A stretch of 48,078 bases of DNA, from NCBI GenBank assembly GCA_014904985.1, contig MU128943.1, forward strand, positions 310,646-358,723. The letters run 5' to 3'. The DNA comes from Hydnum rufescens UP504 (taxonomy: Eukaryota > Basidiomycota > Agaricomycetes > Cantharellales > Hydnaceae). Both the position numbers and the translations under genes were made by a program. Shown here one piece after another: positions 20,201 through 31,167 of this stretch (positions are counted from its first letter, which is position 1; each line of letters starts with the position of its first letter). The notes beneath the pieces were generated by a model. That model was not told the DNA's origin. It saw only the letters and a program-made list of their open reading frames with translations, and made no database searches.

Positions 20201-22136
20201 GCAGTCAATGACCTCACATTCAATTGCAAGAGATCTCAACATACAGCCTACATTTGTGATACCACCAGGCAATATATCAGCCAACACCTATATATCAAGT
20301 GGTGGGGAGGTGCTCACTTCCTACATTGTCAATGCAACCAGATGATGAATCAGCCAGCAATCCTGCATCAAATTGTGAGAATTCCTGGGCCCACCAGCTA
20401 CATTGTGGATGCCATTGGTGAGATCAGCAAGTCACCACACACTGAGTCAAAAGTGAGCCAGGCTCACCTCCTATATTGTCAAGTTCATCCAGAATGTATC
20501 AGCCAGTGATTGTCCATCAAAGTGGCAGCAGAACCTACATGCTACATTATCAATATCACCAAAGAATATATTAGCCAGTGATCCCATGTTTAATTAGCAG
20601 AGATCTGAACTCACATGCTACATTGTCAATGGGAACAAACAATGTATCAGACAGTGACTATGCATTAAATTGTGAGATCCAGCCCTACTTCCTGCATTGT
20701 CCATTCAGACCAAGAAATATCAGTCTGCACCTGTACATTTCATTGGAAGAGAACCAAACATACAGCCTCCATTGTCAACATCACCAAAAGATATATTAGC
20801 CAACAACAGATTGAATAGTCAGAAATCCAGATTTACATTCTATGTTATGGCAGCAGAAGATGGATCAGCCAATGATCAAGCTCAAAATTGAAAGACAGCC
20901 CACATTCTTGGTTAATTATGTCATCCAGTGATGTGTCAGCCAGTGATAGTGCATCAAGGGGGAGGAGATCCAGACTTACATCCTATATTATCAGTGTTAT
21001 CCAACAATGTATTAACCAGTGACACTCAACAAATTGGGAGATATCCAAACTTACAGGCTGTGGTGTCAATGCCAAATGATGTACCAATGAGGGACCATGC
21101 ATCAGATTGTGAGAGATCTTAACTTACTAGCTACATTGTCCATGACAAACAAAGAGATATCAGCCTGCCCAAGCACATCTAATTGTAAGAGATCCAGGCT
21201 TACTTTCTACATTGTCCATGCCATTGGATGATGGATCAACCAGTGACCAGGTGCTAACTTATAGGAAATTCCTACTTACATACTACATTATCCATGTCAC
21301 CAAATGATGCATTGGCCAACAATCACCAATGAAAGCCAGGAGATATGGACTGACCTCCTATTTTATCCATTGCACATAATGATGTGTCAATAGATCTCAT
21401 GTTGAATCCACACTTACATACTACAGTGTGAATGTCAATAAAATATTTATCAGTCAGTGACCATACATCAAATTCCAAGACATCTGGACATACAAACTAT
21501 GTTGTTTATGCCATGGAAAAGATGTATGAGTCAGCCATAACACATTGAATGGTGGGGAAATCCAACCCACATGCTATGTCCATGCCACCAAATGTTCTAT
21601 CAGCTGGTGACCACATATGAAACTATGACAGGTGCAGTCTTACCTCCTACATGGTTGATGTCACCAAGGGATATATCAGCTGGTGACAGTGTGGATCTAA
21701 AGGTGGGAGATCCATGCTCACATGCTATGTTATCCATGCCACCAAACGATATACAGCCACTTCATATCAACTAAGAGACATAAACTTACTGCCTGTGTTG
21801 TGGATTCCACCAGAAGCTGTATCAGGGAATGACTATGCATGGAATTGGGGGAGATCTGGACTCACATACTGTGTTCCCAATGGCAGCAAAAATTATATCA
21901 GTTAGTGACCATGTATTCAAGATCCAGACTGACCAACTACATTGACAGTGTCACAGAGAGACATGTAAGCCAATGATTGTGCACCAAATGTGAACACCTG
22001 CAGCCATACCTCCTATGTTGTTAACACCATCCAATGAGTAAATTATGTGTCATATTGTCAGAATCAGTTGCCACAGTTATACCCCCCATGATACAATCAG
22101 TACCTTAAATGTTGTGCAAAAGATACATTCACTCAC
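17239..22136 (-). repeat. Tandem array of about 65 introns separated by 3-nt micro-exons
   Basis: Read on the minus strand, each unit is GTRAGT (variants GTCAGT, GTGGGT, GTATGT, one GCAAGT), about 40 nt, a CTGAT/CTAAC-type branch site, about 20 nt, then a YAG acceptor. Exactly three nucleotides follow before the next GT donor. Unit length is 68-76 nt. I count 64 three-nucleotide micro-exons from 22010-22012 (GAG) down to 17330-17332 (CTT), plus one of six (17239-17244). They use 24 different triplets, none a stop. Concatenated, phase 0 and phase 2 are both stop-free; phase 1 is not. The array starts directly at the donor of GTPase exon 6 (22137). The first intron (about 124 nt) is longer than the rest and may hide a decayed unit. 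Splicing itself is inferred. Confidence 0.85.
17750..19770 (-). repeat. Homogeneous 76-bp satellite block within the intron array
   Basis: About 26 head-to-tail 76-bp units with few differences in the body (plus-strand words GACATCCACACTTAC, CTATGTGGTCAATGGCACC, GATGAATCAGCAAGGGACAATCCATTGAATTC). The exception is the three bases between CTTAC and CTATG, which are changeable from unit to unit. The block is the most recently homogenised part; units to either side (17.3-17.7 and 19.8-22.0 kb) share only the splice signals and short words. Minus-strand ORFs through it with the repeated word NGLSLADSSFGAIDH are read-through artefacts. Confidence 0.9.
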
Positions 22137-23436
22137 CATAAGAATCCTGAAACCCTTGTCTGCACATAACTCTGATTCTTCATCTTGCACAGGTTGTTGG
22201 GTTCTAGCCACAATGCTCCCTGAACATAGTCAAATTGTACCATCATCTCATCAATACAGCTTGAGACAGGACCTTCGGTTCCAGCATGAAGGACACTATG
22301 AGATAAACACAATCATGAGCCACCATCAATCTGTTGGACATCCAAACTCACCGCTTTAAAACAAACATGGTATGCAATCGGCGGTTTCTTTTCCACACCG
22401 TGAGCCTAAGTAATGATCTCTGGGTCTCGTGGGGAAGAGCACCCATAGTGACTAGAAGAAGTTGGTCACACAATGCTATGCTCCGCATGCTAACTTCATG
22501 CATGTCTTTAGGCCATAGATCTAAGTGCCAAAATTGCTGCTTGGATAGAGTATACATACTTCCAACCCCGATGAAACCAGCCGGTGGGTACCGCTCATTG
22601 CGAAATTGTGTCTCGAGTCCATTGACAAATTCAGCTACTTTCTGATCCACCTCCTGGGCACGATCAGGGAAATCGGATGGGCTGGGAGCAGGGCCTAGAA
22701 CCTCTCTCTCCACTTTCGCCCTTCTTCCATCCAACATGGTGAAAACTCCAATAACAGGCACTGAATGGATACATGGATCAGTGCGTAACAGATAGTGTCG
22801 AAGGTCGCTACTGATGGGATATACCTGATGCTGTGGATTGGGAGAAAAAGCCTGACTGCAGGAATCCAAAGGGCCTGCCATTATCTGTTGGAATACAGAG
22901 CCTGTCGCAATTCATGAGTCGAAGTATGACGATGTGGGAACTGCATGGGTGAACGCACCAAATCGCATGTAGCTGCTGTGAAGGCGAAGCTAACGAGCGC
23001 TTTCGAATAAATTTCCAGACAGCCTCGAGCTCCTCGACCCCTCCCGCCTCGAAACCACCAGAGTCGTGGAAAACGAAGGTCGGGTTTGACCCGTAAGTGA
23101 TTTCGTCGTTGATATTATGGATCCCTCGCTAGATGGTGTAAAAGCATCGAACAACCGCACGGTACATTTGCTAGGATGGCTCTTACTTGATCATTTCCTT
23201 TTGGGACCTCCTTGACCTGGGATAAAGGGATGGGTTGGACCAGCATCTCTGCTGAGTTCAAACATAGTAATTACACGTTTTCCGTTCCGGGTCACTATCG
23301 CCGCGCCCGCAGGGCTGTCCGTTAGTCGCTCGAGCAGAGTGGTCTTTCCTGCGTTCGCCGGTCCAAGTATGAGGACCCTGAAGCACTTATTGCTGTCCCT
23401 GTCCGCTTTAAAAAGCTTGCGAATAGATTTCCACAT
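22137..23436 (-). CDS. P-loop GTPase (G-domain protein of the Agaricomycete multicopy type), six visible exons
   Basis: Exons: 23436-23275, 23216-23187, 23128-22959, 22901-22825, 22760-22353 and 22295-22137, all with GT-AG introns and continuous frame. The start is the Met of MWKSIRKLFK. G1 is GPANAGKTT, G3 is DSGG in FVFHDSGGFEAGG, then LHAIW and CIPTDNGRP. The G4 region is VPVIGVFTMLD, where family members usually have TKFD, so the specificity lysine is missing (Met). The exon 5 tail includes FPDRAQEVDQKVAEFVNG and YPPAGFIGVG; exon 6 is open only in this frame and ends in phase 2. No stop is reached before the intron array begins at 22136. GTP binding is likely. The cellular role is unknown. 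CpG content falls sharply between exon 5 and exon 6. Confidence 0.85.
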
Positions 23437-24110
23437 CGCTGAAGGATCACAGGAGGAGAGCTGGAGAGACGGCGTGGGTGTATGCAGGTGTGTGTGAAAT
23501 GTGAACGCTACAAGCTGTCAAAAGCAGCCAATAGGAGCTTCCCCGGTTATCTCAACTTGACTGTCCGAGAAGCACGGACTCGCGCCATGCCTGATCTGGC
23601 ACCAGAGGCTTCTCAGATTCCAAGAGAGGAAAATATTGTTATTCTGGTCTCTGTTCTCTATGTGAAATTCGGTAGACCCTAGATCTTAATTGTTGGGATC
23701 CTCGTTCCAGATCATACTGGATAACAACGTGATTTTTGCCTGAGTCTTAGGATGGAGCTGGCCGAACACGTCCCAATCGGCATACTAGACAGCGTCTATG
23801 GGAGGGAGACGCGGTCGACCTCGTCCCCCACCGTGAAGCGCGAATCACGTGATGATGCGTATCACTCACGCGAGTAACTTCATAGCTGCAGGACACGACA
23901 CGATTGCTTGCGATTAACAGCCTGAGGCTGGCGGCCAGGGGCGGCAGACTTACTAGAGAGTATGAATACTGGATACCTTGAGCTCGCCGCGCTCGAATGG
24001 TTCAGTGCCCGTGATTCGCGAAGCCTTGGACTCAACACCAATTAGATCGCTCATCTTTCAGCCTTTTCTTCCCGCTCTTGGCCTTCTCTCTGTTCTGCTT
24101 GCTTGGATTC
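23437..24110. other. CpG-rich intergenic region
   Basis: Normal CpG content with no convincing gene. It should hold the promoter of the GTPase gene (the segment just above 23436). The plus-strand ORF 23482-23682 has no recognisable domain. A minus-strand open stretch beginning MSDLIGVESKASRITG (24054 to about 23977) could be a first exon, but no continuation was found. Confidence 0.4.
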
Positions 24111-24155
24111 TGATTTTCCCATCTGTCTGATCTGGCTGCATCTGCTCTCTCGCAG

Positions 24156-25327
24156 GACTACTCTAGACCGTATGGGGCGGGTGCATTTGCCATTCGTGTC
24201 CTCTCGAATCTTCTCTGCATTTTCCATGGACCTGTCCTCATGGTGGCATGGCAGCTGCGGACTGGCCATGGTATGACTTCTGATATCTTGTTTCATATCT
24301 CCTCGCGTAGCGGAGGTGTCGGCCAACATCAAGAAAGTCGGACCAAAGCTAGCGACACAAAGGATCCTCCTGGCACTCACAGAGAAAGGCGAAATTACCC
24401 AAAAGAGTCACGGTGCGTTCGTCTCCTCGCACCCATTCACGTTGTCATCAGGCGCGTGTCTTCGTTTTTTTCCTTCCTCCAGGCAAATAAACCTTCTTGG
24501 TCGCCAAGCAGGTTATGTCTCCCGATCTCTGGACGGGCTCTCGTTGTCACCGTATAGACCGTACTGGCTACCCTTGAATGCAAACAGTCCGATGAGGATG
24601 ACATGCCCACAGAGAAGGCGGACGAGCTGCAAAAGGAAGTTGACCAATCCAAAGAAGAAAATAAAGGAACTCACGACCTCGAATCGACTCCTCACGAAGG
24701 GTGTGCCCTCAATTCTCGTTCAAACGTTCCTTCCAGGGTCTCTGGTCTCCTGTGTTACAATCCTGGTGGAAATTCTCGCATCCATTCATGACACCCCTTC
24801 TAGAATCAATTCGAATACGCCTTATTCCGACGACAAACTCTCTTCCGGCCCTCATCTCCACTCTCAGATCTTCGCTCGAAGGCCTGGATGGTGTCCTTGC
24901 TCCATACCACATCTCCTTTGCCGACGCGCCGATACCTGAAGCGAAAGACGTTGAACGACTCGATGTAGACTGGGCAAGATGGAGAAAAGAACAGAAAAAA
25001 CACAAGATTTTCAAAGAGTTGCGTTGCTTTATTCGACTCACGCCGCGCGCGTTTGTTCCTCGTTCCCTTCATGATTCCTTGATATCCTGGATATGTCTTT
25101 CAAACGAAGCGGGGATGATTAACACTATCCCCGCGGATTTGCTTTCTATCCTTCAATTTTCCTTTCACAGAATTTGGCCGTCCATAACGGCGGAATCTCT
25201 CGGTATCGAGTTCGACTCGGAAGAACACGAGACACTCGAACGCGGACCTCTCTGTCAGCCCCCAGCCAGACACACGGGACCACAGGCAAGACGACTAAAC
25301 ACTAAGGTTCGGCCGGAACACTTTTAA
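24156..25327 (+). pseudogene. Hop2/PSMC3IP (TBPIP) homolog, disrupted
   Basis: Hop2 works with Mnd1 to help Dmc1/Rad51 strand exchange in meiosis (family knowledge). Winged-helix part: DYSRPYGA (exon 24156-24180) spliced over 24181-24310 to EVSANIKKVGPKLATQRILLALTEKGEITQKSHG (24311-24412). The next exon (24483-24511) reads GK-stop-TFLVAKQ, with TAA at 24488-24490 where the family has Gln. After the intron 24512-24557 comes the coiled-coil ADELQKEVDQSKEENK, then a one-base frameshift near 24660 into KELTTSNRLLTK. The conserved C-terminal words are EGLDGVLAPYH, WARWRKE, IFKELR, and after a likely intron GIEFDSEEHETLERGPLCQPPARH. The first exon with the usual start was not found. It is either a pseudogene or has at least two assembly errors. 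Flanking CpG content is normal, so this is not repeat-type decay. Confidence 0.8.
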
Positions 25328-25496
25328 TTCTTGCCGGCCTGATCCGCTTCCGTACTTCGGTCCACTTGACTACCGGTGTGGAAATGTCCTCGGGTGCCTC
25401 CGATGTGACGGTGTCTCCCTTCGTGTTCATTATTTCCTGTCCTCGTCTGCGTCCCCGATTTCTGTGCTGCACTTTGCTATTTTGGTCCACGCTCAT
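25302..25496 (-). CDS. Small basic ORF, unknown (64 codons)
   Basis: Minus-strand ORF starting MSVDQNSKVQHRNRGRRRG and ending near the Hop2 3' end, which it overlaps on the opposite strand. It has normal CpG content and an Arg-rich N-terminus with a VVKWTEVRKR stretch. There is no family I recognise. It could be one exon of a convergent gene or a chance ORF. Confidence 0.25.
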   Translation of the reverse strand: MSVDQNSKVQHRNRGRRRGQEIMNTKGDTVTSEAPEDISTPVVKWTEVRKRIRPARIKSVPAEP

Positions 25497-25706
25497 TCTC
25501 GCCCTTCTTACAAACGTTGTTTTCGTTTCCTGCTAATTTTCTGCCGTTTTCAGAGGCCGTGAAGAATGAACCAGTTAATCATAGTGGGAATATTTCCAGA
25601 GATACCCAGTATGGAGAAGACATAAACGACAAGCCCGTATGAAATTAATGGCAGCAGCCCCGTAATCTACTCCGAATCTGAAGAACGTAAATCCAAACAT
25701 GTCCTA

Positions 25707-26630
25707 CACGTGCAAGGGCTCGCATGTGCGGGGACGAATTTTCGCGGGCCGACATCCCTCCCTGGAGTTTTTCTTTTTCTTTTTTTGTTCTCGGGGAAGC
25801 GAGCGCTCTCGAACGAGGGATCTACCAAAGTCTGCACACGCCGACAACATGGCCTTGCAGGCACGAGTACAATAGACGCAGCTGATGGGGCTGCGTAGGC
25901 GTTCTTGAAATGCCTCGGTGATGGAGGAATTTCCTAGGTCCGAAGTAGACGATAGCGACTCCCTCAGATGATCACATAACCTCCCTCGTTCGGTAGCAGA
26001 CCAAGAGCAGCGCGTATCATAACACATGGCCTGGCTTAACACCAGGGAAACCAGGTCGTTGCAGAATTCTTCGCGTGCGGAAAAGAAGGGTACGATAAGG
26101 GAGGGGGACAAGAGTGTAATATCTTCTGGTGGGAAGGTCCTTGGAAGGCAGAGTTCTGGGAGGATATCTGGGAGCCACCCTGGCACGCTGTACTTGGTGC
26201 TGATGGCGAGGTGCATAGAGGCACGTAAATCTGACTTAGTGAGGTGCGCGATTGCAGTGTCCCGCAAAAGTGGGGATTGCCACCGCTGTGCGACATCCAG
26301 TACCTTGCACCACTGGGCAGAAGATTTCTGTGGGTTCTTAATGAGCAGCCTAAGTAAACGTTAAACTCTGTCTGATGTGTATCCAGAGCGCCCGAGAGAC
26401 ACTGACTCGGGATACATCACGGACAGAGCGAGCTCGAACTCCTCTGCAGTGACTGCTGGAAAATCCCAATCGGCAATATGTACGTCTGCCAACACAACGA
26501 GAAGACTGTTACTGTATCCTTCAAGTTGTTTTTCGAAACCAAGCGATAGCATGTCCTGGAAAAACCCGCTGTACTGTCGTAGCAAGAATATGTGGGGTCG
26601 GAATAAAATACTTGTTAGTAATCAAGAATA
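25707..26630 (-). pseudogene. BTB/POZ-domain protein, 5'-truncated
   Basis: Exon A is about 26625-26367 and exon B 26312-25707, joined across GTTTAACG...CCCAG (26366-26313) in phase 0. Exon A holds the second half of the BTB fold: FLLRQYSGFFQDMLSLGF, then DFPAVTAEEFELALSVMYP. Exon B has WCKVLDVAQRWQSPLLRDTAIAHL and PGWLPDILPELCLPRTFPPEDI, then a Lys-rich end. This is the layout of the many BTB proteins in Agaricomycete genomes. The usual N-terminal strand (DxxFxVHR) is missing because CpG-poor repeat sequence begins just beyond 26625. The broken 5' end marks the edge of the host-gene island. The retained part has no in-frame stop. Confidence 0.75.
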
Positions 26631-28100
26631 GGGGTTACCATATAAGCCTAGCTTTAGGCCCTATTTGGGTGAAGCCCCTTACTTACTTGTATATAGTCTG
26701 TTCTAGGTAGATTAGTTCTAATACTGAGTGCTCTTACATTGTCTTTCCGCCAACCCTTTCATTCCCTCCTTTCATCCCTCAACAGAGCCATGCATCACCA
26801 TGCCCACCTGGTCGCCCATGACCCCTGACCCCATGAAGCACGAGGATACCCCACACCCCTTTTAAAATTACAATCCACTTAGGCAAAAGGAATTGTATGT
26901 TTTCTTTCTACCTCCCCACTCCTCTGTAGGCATCTATTTCTTGTCACATGTGTCCTTTTTTTTAACCCCCCCCTCCTTATATAACAAAATACTTTTCTAT
27001 GTGCTACCTTTCTCCCTCCATTCAAAATCCCTACTCCCCTTTTATGTCATATGAGTGTACTCTAACCGCAGGTCAAATGAAAAAGTTTGCTCTGCCAATG
27101 ATTAGTCCTTTAAATGGTCTCATGGATGAACTTAAAACTCTTCATGACCTACAGCCTAAGTATATCCATCTTGGAAAACTTTGTCTATATAAACCTACAA
27201 AGACCGGATCCCAAGGGACTGGGATCTCAAGTCTGTACCACCTGCAGAAGGGTAGGAAACTTAGGGTAAGAAAACACCTAATTTTCATTATTTGGGCCTT
27301 AAGTCCTCAGCTAAGCCACCTATATACACAAGCAGACTTGGAGTTGGGCAATGGACAGAAACCAAGGTGACTAAGAACTGACAAGTCATTGACTAATGGA
27401 AATTACATCACCTGAAACATGTCATTGCCTAGACTCCCTAGCAAATCCCATAAATAGATCAAGGACCTTCTGGGCCAGGTGGAGCTTTCCTAATAGGAAG
27501 AGGCCAGCCAGATCTGGAGCCCATCCAAAAATAAAAATCCATACCATGTGCTACTCAGGAGTTCTGGGCCAGCATATAAAAATCTGTACATTACACCCCA
27601 ATAATAATAATTCTTTCCCTCTTACCACTACAAGCCAGACAGTGCTTTGTGAAGCTGTGTGAAGGTATTCCCTGGTCAACACCTAGACCTTGTAAGATTT
27701 CTGTGGACTCAGCTTAACAACCAGCTGGCACAAGAAAGACTGAATTCTGAGACACCAACACCTACCTGAAAATCTGAGGATAGCCAAACCCCTCAGTTTC
27801 TGACTCATACCCATCTTGAGGACTGGCAGCTCCTCTCATCTACCAACCAGCAACTGCTTGAGGACAGTATAATCCTCTCTTCTGAACCCTACCCATTCAA
27901 CTAATCCTGAGACAGTCAGTCTTGACACTCTAATTGCCAGTACAAATAGCCTTCTATCCTAGTATTATTTTAAAAAGCCTACAGGCATTCCCATCTATAT
28001 TGGAAGGGAAGTACTTGTTTTACCTTGGCATATTAAGGCAAGGTTTTGAGCTCCAAACTCAAATCCTCCCTTAGGTTTATCACATCCTATACAGAAGAAA
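26631..28100. other. Transposon-derived region without a recognisable gene
   Basis: CpG-depleted. Contains ORFs of 123 codons (26999-27370) and 88 codons (27396-27662) with no family resemblance, a TATAAAAA box near 27573 and T/C-rich tracts. The arrangement (TATA, then about 400 bp with short CCAACC-rich words) suggests an LTR remnant, but I could not define its ends. Confidence 0.3.
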
Positions 28101-28103
28101 CCC

Positions 28104-28690
28104 CTACAATCAAAGGATATTTCCAAGTTCTTGGAGATTAATTTGTTTGGAGTCCAGTGGTTAAGATGTTTTTGTTACTGGTTAATAATAGGAACAAGTG
28201 CATGGGGTGGGGTTCAATGCAGAGACAGCAGTTTGTATCTGTAATAGGTGTGCTTGGTATCATTCGATGCAGAGTTTTAATAGCTTTCTGGTTGTGGTGG
28301 TTCTGAGCAGATCAGATGTGAACTGACAGAGAAATTTGTAAAATACTAATGGGTGTTGATTCTGATAGTAATATTGTTCTGTAGAGTGCAGTTTTGATCT
28401 GTTATTTGTGTGCTTAGTACTGTTCAATGTGGACTTTCAACATCTTTCTAGGTGCAGTAATTTTGAGAGGATTGGATGTGAATTGACAGTGAAATTTGTT
28501 TTATACTGGAAATTCCAGATTTTGATAGTAGAATCAGCCTGGAGAGTGCAGTTTTGGTCTGTTCAACTTGTTTTTGGTACCATTTGAAAGGTGGGGATTG
28601 CAGATTTCCAAGAGTTATATGGACATACATTTCTGATTAAAACTGACAGAGTAATTGAATGAATTCTTTTTTCATGCATAGCCGTAATTG
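28104..28690 (-). repeat. LTR-family-1-related fragment with three ~165-bp tandem repeats
   Basis: 28104-28336 is the reverse complement of the window's first 270 bp. The unit beginning GTGTGCTTGGTATCATTC recurs at about 28400 (GTGTGCTTAGTACTGTTC) and 28565 (GTTTTTGGTACCATTTG), each followed by a degenerate GAACTGACAGAG word, giving three units of about 165 bp. Similar internal repeats occur in the family 1 LTRs. No gene. Confidence 0.6.
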
Positions 28691-28794
28691 ATTTCATAAT
28701 AGGTCACATGATCATTCCATAGGCTGGGATCAATGGATATTCACATTTTCTGATACTGGATGTTTTTATCTTCCACACTGAACCTGTCCATCCA

Positions 28795-29884
28795 CTGAGG
28801 AGTACACCTCACCCCAGCAATGCTGGGGTGTGGTGACAAGGTAAGTTAATTTTATTGTGGTCTCATACAAGAGGGGCAGCATTATGCTGCCCCTCTTCTG
28901 TTGCTTCAATTCCTACTAACAACATGATTTATTTCCCCTATAGATTCATCACTCTTGCCCACCCACCCCACCTCTTCCCATGCCTCAACTGATATTGATG
29001 ACAATGCAGATCATGGGTCTTATGACCCCACCTCCTCTCTGTGCCTGAGTCAGCAGTCACAAGGCTTATTCCCTGTGCCTAAGCCAAGCAAAGAATCCAG
29101 ACACTGAAACTGAGTGTCCAGTAATGAGTACATCACACCCCAGCAATGCTGGGGTGTGGTGATAAGGTAAGTCAATTGTGTCAGGGTCTCATACAAGAGG
29201 GGCAGCATCAAGCTGCCCCTCTTTCATTACTTTAATTCTTACTAATGATGTCCTCTATTTTTGTTATAGGAAGTATTACTCTTGTCCACCCAGCCCATGC
29301 CTCAACTGACATCAACAATGATGTGGATCATGGGTCTCATGACCCCACCACCCCACACCTGAACCAGACTCAACAACACTGAATGTGAACACCAATCATG
29401 GGTCTTACAACCCTTCCCTGTGAATCATCAATGATGACACAGAGGACAATGGGTCTTGGGATCCCACATCAGCAGAAAAGCCAAAGATTGAGACCAAATA
29501 GTGCACTGCACTGTATACCACACCCCAGCATTGCTGGGGTGTGGTGATAAGGTAAGTATATTCTTTCCAGTCAGTCATCTTGTGCAAGAGGGGCAGCATG
29601 AGGCTTCCCCTTTTGTGCTGCTTTAACCCTTACTGACAACATTGATTTTTACTACAGGATCTATTGCTCTAGCCAACCCAACCCTTCCCCCCTGCCCCAG
29701 CCCCTTTGTGCACACTTCACACAATGATGATGATGACAACATCACCATTGTCATGAATCTCAAAGATCATGAACAGCCAAAGCCCCAATGGCCAGTACCA
29801 ATGAAGTACCAGTGCAGAATCACAATTAACAGACAAACAAAGGAGTCCATGCACACAATGAGTTGTGTGCATGGGCTCCCATGA
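28795..29884 (+). repeat. Hairpin-intron array, family B, copy 2
   Basis: Introns 28841-28943, 29167-29269 and 29552-29657, all GTAAGT...TATAG or ACAG. Each is preceded by a CCCCAGCAATGCTGGGG-type palindrome and contains AAGAGGGGCAGC...GCTGCCCCTCTT hairpins; the third hairpin is degraded on its 3' arm (GAGGCTTCCCC). Exon segments are 223 and 282 bp (not frame-preserving) and share YRTTACTCTTGYCCACCCA and GATCATGGGTCTYATGACCCC words. There is no core palindrome here: the array starts abruptly after LTR-like sequence, so this copy is 5'-truncated. Confidence 0.85.
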
Positions 29885-30300
29885 CTCTTCCCCCTCCCTA
29901 ACCCATCAGATTGTGTGCCCAGTACCTGTAGGCACCAGATGTGCATGATATTTTTTTGTAAACTGATTTTAAATAATGGTTTTTTTAATTAAGCAGCTGC
30001 ACTGTAATGCAGGCAAATACATAGTACACTGCCAGCCATTGGCAGCCCAAAAAAAAGCCCTGTAACAGGATAGGGTGCCTGATGAAAGTGACTAACACAT
30101 GATTTCCAAATAAGGAAATCCTGCCATTTTTTAATAGGCAATGAGTGCCCAGGGTGAATGGCCAGCCCCAGTGGGCTGATTTCTCATGTACAGGCATCAT
30201 TTGGGACTGTTCACTGCCCTGCACAGTGACCCTGCTGCTGGAGGGGGTGGGCACCAATGGATGGCAGTGAGTTTATTGGATGTAGTGGAAGCAAATTATT
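29885..30300 (+). repeat. 3' tail of family B element, copy 2
   Basis: Homologous to 10690-11160, including CACATGATTTCCAAATAAGG and GCTGCTGGAGGGGGTGGGC. Both copies lose similarity just after GGATGTAGTGG, which marks the probable element end (about 30290). Confidence 0.7.
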
Positions 30301-30683
30301 TATTTGAATGAGCAATGACTGATGCAGTAACCCCAGGTACCCAGTGGCCCCAATAGTACCCCTACCTAATATATACTAATTCTCCTGGTCACTTTTCTTG
30401 ATTTTGGTAGACCTATATTAAAGAATATTAAGCCAATTAGACTGAAGAATCAGACATAGTGCTTACCATCAATATTGCATCCTCTCTCACAGTACCATAC
30501 TGTAAATGATGCCATCAATACTACAGTATAAGGTGGGCATCATACCTTTCTGGTTCATGTCATCTTGTGCCTGAGGTGGTCATTTGCCTCAGCCATCATC
30601 CCACACCCCATTGTCCCACACTCCCTCCTGTGTCTATGCCTATGCCAACTTGATCTCCTCATAATACCCCATCCAATCAGTCA
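30301..30683. other. No gene seen
   Basis: CpG-depleted sequence between the family B tail and the next ORF. No repeats or signals that I can support. Confidence 0.35.
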
Positions 30684-31167
30684 TTGCAGTCAAACCTTCC
30701 AAAGGTGAAGTCTCAAGCTTCAAAATGCCTGACATCCAAACTAAAGTCTGCAATGGCTCATACCAAAGTGAGGTCCAAGACTGGGGAGAGAGATCCAATA
30801 GCCTCAAAGTTTGCAGTGCATGCAGTGACTTCTGGGAGGGATAAGGCTGGATATTCTCGAAATGGGTCTCTAAGTCTTTCCTTGACCAGCCATGACATTC
30901 ATTCCTCCCTTCCTGTTCTGAGTCTCCACCCATCCAAACCCATTGTGAACTTGGCTTCTAACCCCCTCCAACCCCCTCTCACTGAATCTAAAAATGCCAC
31001 AATGTCAATATCAGCTCAAAATTCTAGCAATCAATCAACTTCAATATCACAGTCAACCTAGAAATCTGCCCCACCTTCCCTGGAACATACCAAGGATTGT
31101 GAGGTTGATGTTGAGGACTTGCAGATGTTCTGGGGTGATGATGATATCACAGCAAATGCAATGTTAG

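Noticed and set aside
17239..22012. CRISPR-like array
   Set aside because: Units are contiguous with no unique spacers of constant length; the only variable part is three bases, and the surroundings are fungal.
23482..23682. Plus-strand ORF beginning MQVCVKCERY
   Set aside because: No domain, no splice context, and it overlaps the probable promoter of the GTPase gene.
23977..24054. Minus-strand stretch MSDLIGVESKASRITG as a first exon
   Set aside because: It is open and followed by GTATCC, but no further exon could be joined; left as a possibility only.
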